A stretch of 11,126 bases of DNA from Gemmatimonadaceae bacterium (lineage in GTDB: Bacteria; Latescibacterota; UBA2968; UBA8231). Position 1 is the stretch's first letter; each line of letters opens with the position of its first letter. The notes below the pieces were generated by a model, which searched no databases, was not told where the DNA came from, and saw only the letters and a list, made by a program, of their open reading frames with translations. The stretch lies in assembly GCA_002726335.1 (NCBI GenBank), contig PBSR01000108.1, positions 1 through 11,126 of the forward strand, written 5' to 3'. The position numbers were made by a program, and so were the translations under genes. Positions 1 to 6,266 of this stretch are shown here, one piece after another.

Positions 1-471
1 GTAGACGGTGCAGGTCTCCGGCGTCGACGTCCCGGACGCATGTCCCCGGAGACTCTCGGGGGTCAATTCACCAATGTCGGTGTGAGGCTCGCCCGAGGCC
101 GTCCAGACGTGTACGGCCTGACGGACGGACTCGATCTCGTCGATGGCTACACCCAGTTCGCCGATCCGCCCCAGGGCGCCCTCGTCGGGTTCCGCCTGGA
201 AGCCGAATCCCACGCCACCCGGACTGGCGACAAGGTGTTCGCCCGCCAGGGTCCAGTTCGACGGGATGTCGATCTCGGCCAGCTGGACCAGCTCGTGCAG
301 GAAGCGAGCCCGAACCTGGACGCGGGAACGCCCTTCGCCCTGAGCGCGCCACAAGGCCACGTCCCGCAGGAACGGATTCGGCGTGGCGACGAAGGAACCG
401 CCGCGAGCCATCACTTCGTCCCGCAGAGATTCAAGACGGGAGGGTGTGATCGATTCGATAGCCAGGGACAT
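1..471 (-). CDS. Unrecognised protein, N-terminal fragment (cut by left edge)
   Basis: This is an open frame of 157 codons running leftward off the window with no stop. The ATG at 471 is supported by an AGGAGA Shine-Dalgarno (478-483) six bases upstream, and the gene starts 26 bases after the stop of the methyltransferase-like gene, so the two form an operon. The fragment has no signal peptide or membrane segment. It opens with a polar helical region (residues 1-60, rich in Arg and Glu), then a stretch around residues 54-90 with the order RARFLHEL, IPSNW, LAGEHLV and a Gly-rich GGVGFGF. The layout of a basic helix followed by a hydrophobic 'delivers/holds' strand faintly recalls the N-terminus of glycyl radical enzymes of the pyruvate formate-lyase type, but the diagnostic Cys and glycyl loops would lie outside the window. 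That idea is weak; treat the product as hypothetical. Confidence 0.7.
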   Translation of the reverse strand, partial: MSLAIESITPSRLESLRDEVMARGGSFVATPNPFLRDVALWRAQGEGRSRVQVRARFLHELVQLAEIDIPSNWTLAGEHLVASPGGVGFGFQAEPDEGALGRIGELGVAIDEIESVRQAVHVWTASGEPHTDIGELTPESLRGHASGTSTPETCTVY

Positions 472-477
472 GAGGTT

Positions 478-483
478 TCTCCT
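478..483 (-). promoter_or_regulatory. Ribosome binding site of the left-edge gene
   Basis: AGGAGA on the minus strand lies six bases before the ATG at 471. It is one of the clearest Shine-Dalgarno sites in the window and decides the start of the fragment. Confidence 0.7.
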
Positions 484-497
484 GGGTGGGTCAGGGA

Positions 498-1607
498 CTA
501 CACTGCATAGGCGCCACAGTCCACTACAGCGGATCGGGCGGCGAGCACATTCGCCGCGGGCGTGTAGCGGGCCAGGGCGCAGCCGCTTCCTAGAATAAAG
601 CGTCCTCCGGCCATACCCGCTTCCAGGCACTGCCGCGCCTCTTCGTAGACCTCTTCCGGACTGCCGTTCAGAAGAGTCAGGCAGCTGAGCCCGCCCATGA
701 GTGTGGTGGTTGCCCCGATCCGCTCCTTGGTATACCCCACGCTCATGCCACTGGTGGGATCGATGCCGTCCATGCCATCCACGCCGATGCCGGAGAAATC
801 GTCGAGCAGGGGGTTGTAGCTGCCGCAGCAGTGTTTGTAGCAGAGCACACCCGCGTTGCGGAACTCCCGTGCCACCTCGGTGTAGGCCGGGACGCAGAAG
901 CGCGCGTAGATCTCCGGCGAGATGACGCTGGCCGAGGCGTAGGAATCCCCGATATAGATGCAGTCGACACCGGCCCGGATGAAGGCCCTGCCCTTCTCGA
1001 TGGAGATGGCGACGGCTTTGTCGATGAGGGCGCAGGCCAGTCCCGGATCATCGAGAAAGAGCAGAAGCGCCGCCTGTGGATGGCCGAGCTGCTGGACCAT
1101 GAAGTTGATGGTCTGCGACGAGCACAATCCGATTGTGAACAGCCCATCGTCGTGAGCGGACCGCACGCCGGCCACGACCTCCTTCAGATATCCCTTTTCG
1201 AAGTACTCGGCGGCGTCTGGCACGCGGAGTTCATCCACATCTAGTTGGCTGCGCACGGTCGCGGCAGGCTCGAAAGGGATGAGGCCCCCGCCGCCAGCCA
1301 CATCGAAGGCGCCTTCGACTTTTCCGGTCGAGCGCGACACCTGGACGAGACGCCCGTCGCGTTCCTCGACCACCTTCTCCTCGTGCCAGGCGTCTCCCGG
1401 ACCCAGGGCGAAGCGCACGGCGTCCACCTTGTAGTGGCGGGCCGCATCCAGCATGAACGCCGATCCCAGGGACGGATCGGCGAGGACCTCCTCGAATCGC
1501 CGGCCACAGGCAATGGCGGCATGGTCCAGGGCGATCGTCGGCAGGAAGGGCACACGATCCGGCAGCTGGCCGCTGAGGGCGGCCCGCATTCTTTCTCTGG
1601 ATGTCAT
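498..1607 (-). CDS. UroD-superfamily, MtaA-like zinc methyltransferase
   Basis: A 369-residue protein of the uroporphyrinogen decarboxylase superfamily (TIM barrel). It opens with the family-typical MTSRERM...PDRVPF and ends with a GSGC...YTPAANV segment like the C-terminus of methylcobalamin:coenzyme M methyltransferases. His259-Cys260-Cys261 (an H-X-C motif in YKHCCGS) and Cys343 match the position and spacing of the zinc ligands of MtaA/CmuA-type enzymes, which activate a thiol for methyl transfer from a corrinoid. The RQAGRY signature of haem-pathway HemE is absent, so decarboxylation of uroporphyrinogen is unlikely. No corrinoid protein or partner methyltransferase is visible, so the methyl donor and acceptor are unknown. 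The frame is open further upstream to 1760, but that extension runs through the divergent promoter and into the next gene. The start at 1607 fits the family; its AGGAGG lies 14 bases away, which is long. Confidence 0.88.
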   Translation of the reverse strand: MTSRERMRAALSGQLPDRVPFLPTIALDHAAIACGRRFEEVLADPSLGSAFMLDAARHYKVDAVRFALGPGDAWHEEKVVEERDGRLVQVSRSTGKVEGAFDVAGGGGLIPFEPAATVRSQLDVDELRVPDAAEYFEKGYLKEVVAGVRSAHDDGLFTIGLCSSQTINFMVQQLGHPQAALLLFLDDPGLACALIDKAVAISIEKGRAFIRAGVDCIYIGDSYASASVISPEIYARFCVPAYTEVAREFRNAGVLCYKHCCGSYNPLLDDFSGIGVDGMDGIDPTSGMSVGYTKERIGATTTLMGGLSCLTLLNGSPEEVYEEARQCLEAGMAGGRFILGSGCALARYTPAANVLAARSAVVDCGAYAV

Positions 1608-1621
1608 GTTCGGGGGCGATT

Positions 1622-1627
1622 CCTCCT
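1622..1627 (-). promoter_or_regulatory. Putative distant ribosome binding site for the UroD-family gene
   Basis: A perfect AGGAGG on the minus strand, 14 bases before the ATG at 1607. The spacing is longer than usual, and no ATG, GTG or TTG lies in frame between them. Either the ribosome tolerates the spacing or initiation relies on something else. Confidence 0.4.
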
Positions 1628-1637
1628 CTGGACAGCC

Positions 1638-1664
1638 GGGGTCAGATTGAAACAGATTAACCCC
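1638..1664. repeat. Compact inverted/direct repeat in the divergent promoter
   Basis: A 27-base element begins with GGGGT (1638-1642) and ends with its reverse complement ACCCC (1660-1664). Between them CAGATT occurs twice (1643-1648 and 1653-1658), exactly 10 bases apart, one helical turn. It overlaps the likely -35 box of the right-hand operon, so a regulator bound here could control that promoter and perhaps the leftward gene. A REP-like interspersed palindrome is the main alternative. Confidence 0.4.
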
Positions 1665-1673
1665 AATCATAAT
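1647..1673 (+). promoter_or_regulatory. Putative sigma70-type promoter of the molybdenum hydroxylase operon
   Basis: TTGAAA (1647-1652) resembles a -35 box and CATAAT (1668-1673) a -10 box, each one mismatch from consensus. The 15-base spacer is short; reading the -10 as TAATGA (1670-1675) gives 17. The stretch is clearly AT-richer than its surroundings and lies just upstream of the first gene, leaving a leader of roughly 20 bases. A leftward -10-like TATGAT (1666-1671, minus strand) overlaps it, without a good -35. Confidence 0.4.
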
Positions 1674-1698
1674 GAACATGAGAACCGAAAGGCGCTGA

Positions 1699-3912
1699 AT
1701 GGCCAAGCTGAAGGTGGTGGGCGCACGGACGCCCAAACTGAACGGACCGGATATCGTCACGGGCCGAACGATCTACGCCGACGATGTCCAGCTGCCCGGC
1801 ACTCTCCATGGGCGCATCCTGCACAGCCCGCACGGACACGCCCGTATCCGCGCGATCGACACGGCAAAGGCCAGGGCCCTGCCCGGTGTGGTCGACGTGG
1901 TGACCGCTGCCGACATACCAGACCTCTCGTTGCTGGCCAGCGATGAAGTGTGTCACGAAGGGCAGAAGGTTGCCCTTGTGGCCGCCGTCGACCCGGATAT
2001 CGCCGAAGACGCGCTGGCCCTGATCAAGGTGGAGTACGAAGTGCTGCCTTCGGTCACCGACCCGGAGGCCGCCATGGCCCCGGGCGCTCCTGAGGTGATG
2101 CTGGGGGCGCCGACCGAAACGGTAGTGGACGAGAACGGCGAGCGCCTGAGCAACATCGCTTCTCGTTCGGAGATGGTGGAGGGAGATGTCGACAAGGGCT
2201 TCGCCGAGGCGGATGTCATCGTCGAGCAAGTCTACCGCATGCCCTACTTCCACCAGGTCTACATGGAGCCGAATTCGGCTACGGCACGCGTGGAGGCCAA
2301 TGGGCGGATCACGGTGTGGACTTCGGGCCAGGGCTCGTTCAACATCCGCAATGCCGTGGCAGGCGCCCTCAAGCTGCCGCAGGGGCAGGTGCGGGTCATC
2401 ATGGCGGAGATGGGCGGCGGCTTCGGTGCCAAGAACGGCATCTTCACCGAGGCCCATGCAGCCCTGCTGGCACAGCGCACCGGGCAGCCGGTGAAGGTGC
2501 TGATGAGCCGCGAGGAGGAGTTCCTCGACGGACGCCCGGCGCCCGGCTGCGTCGTGCGGCTGAAGACGGGGGCGAAGAAGGACGGAACACTGACGGCCGT
2601 GGAAGGACGAATGGTCTGGGACCGGGGCATCGGCGGTGGTGGTGGTGGAGTGGGCCGTCTGACCGATATCTACGAGATCGCCAACGTCAAGCTGGAGGGC
2701 CTGGTGGTGCGCACCAACAAGCCGGCGCCGGGGGCCTATCGGGCGCCGGGGGCACCGCAGGCGGCCGTGCCACGCGAGGGCAACATGGACCTGCTGGCGC
2801 GGGAGTTGGGCATGGACCCGCTGGCCATCCGGTTGAAGAACGCCTTCAAGAAAGGCGGCCGGGCCCGCGGCGGGGCGCCGCTGCCACGCGACTGGTTGCG
2901 CCAGACGCTGCGTCAGGCTGCAGGAGAAGCGAATTGGGGCAAGCGGCGGTTGAAGCCCAACCAGGGCATGGGGATCGCCTGCGGCGAGTGGCAGAACGCC
3001 GCGGGGCAGACCAATGCCTTTATCACGATGGCCGGGGACGGCTCCGTGTCCATCGTCACCGGCCAGGTGGACATCACCGGCGTGCACACCGTGATGGCGC
3101 AGATCGCCGCCGAGGAGCTGGGCGTGCCGGTGGAAAAGGTCTCGGTCTCCCTGGGCGACACCGACACGGTCCCCTTCACCGGGCTCAGCGCCGGCAGCAA
3201 GGCGGCCTATTCGGCGGGTACGGCGGCGCGGGACGCAGCGGTGGAAGCGCGGACGCAGCTGCTGAGACTTGCCGCCGAACTGCTGGAGGCGGATGTCGAC
3301 GATCTGATCCTGGCCGACGAGAAGGTGCGGGTCAAGGGTCGTCGAGGCCGGTCCATCGAGCTGGCCGAACTGGCAAACAACGCCATCGGCTCGAACGATG
3401 GACCCATCAGCGGCCGTTGCGTGCTGGGACGGATCCCCACCTACGCCTCCTTCTCCGTGAACATCGCCACCGTGGAGGTGGATCCCGACACGGGACAGGT
3501 ACAACTCCTCGATCTGGTGGCGGCCCAGGATGTGGGTCGGGCCCTCAACCCCATGTTGGTGGAGGGACAGATCCAGGGCGCCGCCGTGCAGGCCATGGGT
3601 TTCGGCATGATGGAGGCCCAGCGCTACGGCGCCGGTGCCCGCATGCTCAATGCCAACCTGCTCGACTACGCCATTCCCACGACCGTGGACGTGCCGAAGG
3701 TGCGCACGGTCCTGGTCGAGGACCCCTGTGAGATGGGCCCGTACGGAGCCAAGGGTGTGGGTGAGCCGCCGATCATTCCGGGCGCTGCGGCCATCGCCAA
3801 TGCCGTCCACGATGCCATTGGTGTTCGCGTGAGCGAGCTGCCCCTGACACCCGAGACCGTGATGAAAGCGCTGCGCCGTCAACCAGCAAAGAACAAGAGA
3901 AAGGGAGAGTAA
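1699..3912 (+). CDS. Molybdenum hydroxylase, molybdopterin-binding large subunit
   Basis: A 737-residue catalytic subunit of the xanthine dehydrogenase family, binding the molybdopterin cofactor and hydroxylating a carbon (usually beside nitrogen) with water as oxygen source. The N-terminal a/b-hammerhead domain spans about residues 14-125. Cofactor-contact segments follow: QGSFNIR (211-217), EMGGGFGAKNG (237-247), GAYRAPGAPQ (345-354), a TGQVDITG...AQIAAEELG stretch (454-475), and DVGRALNP...VEGQIQGA (611-628). The catalytic base is Glu689 in GAKGVGEPP. The AYRCSFR loop of form I CO dehydrogenase is absent, so this is not a classical CoxL. Close relatives include 4-hydroxybenzoyl-CoA reductase, nicotinate and purine hydroxylases; the substrate cannot be read from sequence. 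ATG 1699 has AAAGG six bases upstream. A run of six glycines at 312-317 sits in a variable loop. First gene of the five-gene operon. Confidence 0.94.
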   Translation: MAKLKVVGARTPKLNGPDIVTGRTIYADDVQLPGTLHGRILHSPHGHARIRAIDTAKARALPGVVDVVTAADIPDLSLLASDEVCHEGQKVALVAAVDPDIAEDALALIKVEYEVLPSVTDPEAAMAPGAPEVMLGAPTETVVDENGERLSNIASRSEMVEGDVDKGFAEADVIVEQVYRMPYFHQVYMEPNSATARVEANGRITVWTSGQGSFNIRNAVAGALKLPQGQVRVIMAEMGGGFGAKNGIFTEAHAALLAQRTGQPVKVLMSREEEFLDGRPAPGCVVRLKTGAKKDGTLTAVEGRMVWDRGIGGGGGGVGRLTDIYEIANVKLEGLVVRTNKPAPGAYRAPGAPQAAVPREGNMDLLARELGMDPLAIRLKNAFKKGGRARGGAPLPRDWLRQTLRQAAGEANWGKRRLKPNQGMGIACGEWQNAAGQTNAFITMAGDGSVSIVTGQVDITGVHTVMAQIAAEELGVPVEKVSVSLGDTDTVPFTGLSAGSKAAYSAGTAARDAAVEARTQLLRLAAELLEADVDDLILADEKVRVKGRRGRSIELAELANNAIGSNDGPISGRCVLGRIPTYASFSVNIATVEVDPDTGQVQLLDLVAAQDVGRALNPMLVEGQIQGAAVQAMGFGMMEAQRYGAGARMLNANLLDYAIPTTVDVPKVRTVLVEDPCEMGPYGAKGVGEPPIIPGAAAIANAVHDAIGVRVSELPLTPETVMKALRRQPAKNKRKGE

Positions 3913-3914
3913 CC

Positions 3915-4811
3915 GTGCAGAGCTTTGAGTACATCGCCCCGAGGACGGTGAAGGAAGCGCTGGCGGCACTGCAGCAGCACCGCGGTGCGCTGCTGCTGGC
4001 CGGCGGCACCGACGCCTTGATCCGGATGAAATCAAGGGCGGAGACCCCGAGTGTCGTGGTCGATGTCAAACGTATCCGAGGCATGGACGAGCTGCGTTTC
4101 GACGCCAGGAAGGGGCTGACCATCGGCGCTGCCGTCACCATGCGCCAGATCGAGCAGTCAGCCGACGTCGGACAGCACTACGCGGCGCTGGCCCACGGCG
4201 CGGCACGGGTCGGCTCGGTACAGATCCGCAACCAGGCGACGGTGGCCGGCAACATCTGCAACGCGGCACCATCGGCGGACACGGCTCCAGCGCTGATCGC
4301 TCTGGGGGCGAAAGTGCGGATCGCCGGATCGCAGGGCCGTCGATCGATGACGGTGGAAAAGCTCATGGTCGGCCCGGGCAGGACAGCCCTCGTGGCGGAT
4401 GAGCTGGTCACGGCTATTCACGTACCGGCACCCCAGCCGCGCGCAGGTTCCGCCTACACCCGCCACACACCCCGCGGGGCGATGGACATCGCCGTGGTCG
4501 GTGTGGCGGCGGCGGTGATGCTGGCGCCACGCACCGGAGCGTGCGAGCAGGCGAAGATCGTCCTGGGAGCTGTGGCGCCCACGCCGATGCGGGCCAAACG
4601 GGCAGAGCGGATGCTGCAGGGCGAGAAACTCAGCGATGAGTTGATCGCGGCGGTCGCCGCGGCCGCGGCAGAAGAGGCGCGGCCTATCAGCGACGTGCGC
4701 GCCTCGGCGCAATTCCGTCGGCAGATGGTGGCGGTGCTGACGCAGCGGATGGTCGTGGCGGCACGGGAGAACGCAGGCGGTCAGGGACAGAGCGGCAGGA
4801 GGGCAGCATGA
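3915..4811 (+). CDS. Molybdenum hydroxylase, FAD-binding medium subunit
   Basis: A 298-residue flavoprotein subunit that passes electrons from the iron-sulphur subunit to the physiological acceptor. It has the two FAD-pyrophosphate motifs of the family: AGGTD (29-33), and IRNQATVAGNICNAAPSADT (104-123), equivalent to the TIGGN loop. The C-terminal part (about 185-285) looks like the CO dehydrogenase flavoprotein C-terminal domain (PTPMRAKRAE region). GTG start at 3915, two bases after the stop of the large subunit, with a GGGAG Shine-Dalgarno seven bases away. Its last four bases overlap the next gene. The NAD-binding or quinone-reducing partner is not evident from sequence. Confidence 0.94.
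   Translation: MQSFEYIAPRTVKEALAALQQHRGALLLAGGTDALIRMKSRAETPSVVVDVKRIRGMDELRFDARKGLTIGAAVTMRQIEQSADVGQHYAALAHGAARVGSVQIRNQATVAGNICNAAPSADTAPALIALGAKVRIAGSQGRRSMTVEKLMVGPGRTALVADELVTAIHVPAPQPRAGSAYTRHTPRGAMDIAVVGVAAAVMLAPRTGACEQAKIVLGAVAPTPMRAKRAERMLQGEKLSDELIAAVAAAAAEEARPISDVRASAQFRRQMVAVLTQRMVVAARENAGGQGQSGRRAA
4797..4802 (+). promoter_or_regulatory. Ribosome binding site of the 2Fe-2S subunit
   Basis: A perfect AGGAGG inside the end of the FAD subunit gene, five bases before the ATG at 4808. Together with the ATGA overlap it supports coupled translation of the two subunits and fixes the start. Confidence 0.75.
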
Positions 4812-5311
4812 AGACGCCGATCCATGTCACGATCAACGACCGCGGGTACGATCTGCTGGTGGAACCGCGCAAGACCTTGCTGGCCGTATTACGCGAGCAG
4901 CTGCGTATGACGGGTACGAAGGAGGGATGCAGTACCGGTGACTGCGGCGCTTGCACCGTGTTGCTGGACGGCAAACCCGTGACGTCGTGTCTGGTGCTGG
5001 CCGTGGAAGCCGACGGCCGCGACGTGTTGACCGTGGAAGGCATCGCCGAGGGCGGCAAGCTGCATCCCGTGCAGGAAGCCATGATCGAACTGGGGGGGCT
5101 CCAGTGCGGCTTCTGTACCTCCGGAGTTGTCGTCTCGGGGATCGCCCTGCTGGAGGAGAACCCGAAGCCGACGGAAGGCGAGATCCGTCAGGCCCTGGCC
5201 GGCAATCTGTGCCGCTGCACGGGGTACACCAAGATCGTCGAAGCCGTGCAGCTGGCGGCCAGGAAGATGGGACGACGCCGGCCTGCACGTGCTGCCTCGG
5301 GGGCGAGATGA
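4808..5311 (+). CDS. Molybdenum hydroxylase, 2Fe-2S small subunit
   Basis: A 167-residue subunit carrying two [2Fe-2S] clusters. The N-terminal plant-ferredoxin-like domain supplies Cys41, Cys46, Cys49 and Cys61 (EGCSTGDCGAC...SC). The C-terminal four-helix domain supplies Cys100, Cys103, Cys135 and Cys137 (QCGFC...NLCRC), near the molybdopterin. All eight ligands are present. The N-terminal residues 4-12 (PIHVTINDR) form the usual first strand. A basic tail after residue 152 (GRRRPARAASGAR) is not conserved in the family and is unexplained. The gene overlaps the FAD gene by ATGA at 4808-4811, and its own stop overlaps the next start by ATGA at 5308-5311. The gene order L-M-S differs from the M-S-L order of many other operons. 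Confidence 0.95.
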   Translation: MKTPIHVTINDRGYDLLVEPRKTLLAVLREQLRMTGTKEGCSTGDCGACTVLLDGKPVTSCLVLAVEADGRDVLTVEGIAEGGKLHPVQEAMIELGGLQCGFCTSGVVVSGIALLEENPKPTEGEIRQALAGNLCRCTGYTKIVEAVQLAARKMGRRRPARAASGAR

Positions 5312-6264
5312 TCGAGTTAGGTTCGGGCGACTACCTATACGAGACCACGGGGCAAGACTGGGGCAACCTGCAGGACGACGCGACGTACAAGGAGGCGACG
5401 GCGGTTGCGGTGGATGCGAAGGACAATGTCTTCGTGTTCAATCGAGGCACGCATCCCATGATCGTGTTCAATGCGGACGGCGACATCCTGGACACGTGGG
5501 GACACGGGGTGTTCGCCAACCCCCACGGCGTGTCAATCGGGCCGGACGGGTCGGTGTACTGCGTGGACAACGGCGACCACACGGTGAAGAAGTTCACCCC
5601 GAAGGGGGAGTTGATCACCGAGTTGAAAGCCGGCCATCCGGCGCCGGCCATGAGCGGCGATCCGTTCAATCGCCCGTGCCATCTCGCAATTGACGGGAAC
5701 ACGGGCAACATGTTCGTCGCCGATGGGTACTCGAACGCCCGCGTGCACAAGTACGATCCTGAAGGTCGACTCCTGCTGTCGTGGGGAGAGTCCGGGACAG
5801 GCCCGGGACAGTTCAACATCGTCCACAACGTGATCGTCGACGACGACGGGTTCGTCTACATCGCCGATCGCGAGAATCAGCGGGTGCAGGTGTTCGACAC
5901 GGACGGCACGTTCGTGACGCAGTGGAACGACATGTCACGCGTGGCGGCGATCTGCATGGATCCGGCGGGGGACGATCCACTCGTCTACCTGGGAGAGTAC
6001 TTCTGCGGCATCGGCAGCAACACGATGGGGACGAACCTGGGACCCCGCGTCTCGGTGATGGACCGCCAGGGCAACCTGCTGGCAAGAGTCGGGACCGATC
6101 CGTTCGGCGATGAGCCCGGGCGATTCTATTCACCCCACGGGATCGCCGTCGACTCGAAGGGCGACATCTACGTCGCCGAGGTGTCGTGGAGCGATTACGG
6201 CAGCACCATGGATCCACCGCGTCAGCTCCGGTCGATGCAGAAGCTGGTGCGGAAGAAGCGGTAG
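5308..6264 (+). CDS. NHL beta-propeller protein, PAL-like
   Basis: A 318-residue six-bladed NHL beta-propeller with no signal peptide or membrane helix. Recurrent strands such as VFVFNRG, VYCVDNG, MFVADGY, VYIADREN and IYVAEV mark the blades. The stretch 138-200 (ADGYSNARV...ADRENQRV) closely resembles the lyase half (PAL) of animal peptidylglycine alpha-amidating enzyme. Residues matching its active site are in order: Arg46, His73 (NPHG), Tyr141 (DGYSN), His173 (VHN) and His277 (SPHG), where the three His bind metal and Arg/Tyr act in cleavage. The animal disulphides are absent, and a PAL Met near the third His is replaced by Ser. In PAL the substrate is a carbinolamide, cleaved to amide and glyoxylate. 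The ATG at 5308 overlaps the preceding stop; the frame is open upstream as a shadow inside the 2Fe-2S gene. The assignment is from motif recall; a scaffold propeller remains possible. Confidence 0.85.
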   Translation: MIELGSGDYLYETTGQDWGNLQDDATYKEATAVAVDAKDNVFVFNRGTHPMIVFNADGDILDTWGHGVFANPHGVSIGPDGSVYCVDNGDHTVKKFTPKGELITELKAGHPAPAMSGDPFNRPCHLAIDGNTGNMFVADGYSNARVHKYDPEGRLLLSWGESGTGPGQFNIVHNVIVDDDGFVYIADRENQRVQVFDTDGTFVTQWNDMSRVAAICMDPAGDDPLVYLGEYFCGIGSNTMGTNLGPRVSVMDRQGNLLARVGTDPFGDEPGRFYSPHGIAVDSKGDIYVAEVSWSDYGSTMDPPRQLRSMQKLVRKKR

Positions 6265-6266
6265 AC

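Noticed and set aside
498..1607. HemE, haem-pathway uroporphyrinogen decarboxylase
   Set aside because: There is no RQAGRY signature near the N-terminus, and MtaA-type zinc ligands are present instead.
1608..1760. A longer start for the UroD-family gene, at 1760
   Set aside because: The 51 extra residues cross the divergent promoter and overlap the next gene, and the family's MTSRERM start begins at 1607.
2316..3731. A 471-codon plus-strand frame inside the large subunit gene
   Set aside because: It is a +1 shadow of the large subunit. Its Arg/Gly/Ala-rich translation has no motif and no credible ribosome site.
1657..4035. A 792-codon open frame on the minus strand over the molybdenum hydroxylase genes
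   Set aside because: It is antisense to two strongly recognised genes, its product is His/Arg/Gly-rich with no motif, and long antisense frames are common in GC-rich DNA with strong codon bias.
4951..5307. A 119-residue N-terminal extension of the propeller protein
   Set aside because: It lies in the wrong frame of the 2Fe-2S gene and is Arg/Gly-rich without motif. The ATG at 5308 in an ATGA overlap is the natural start.
1699..5311. CO dehydrogenase (CoxLMS)
   Set aside because: The large subunit lacks the AYRCSFR loop of form I; the corresponding segment is GAYRAPGAPQ, as in general xanthine-dehydrogenase-family hydroxylases.
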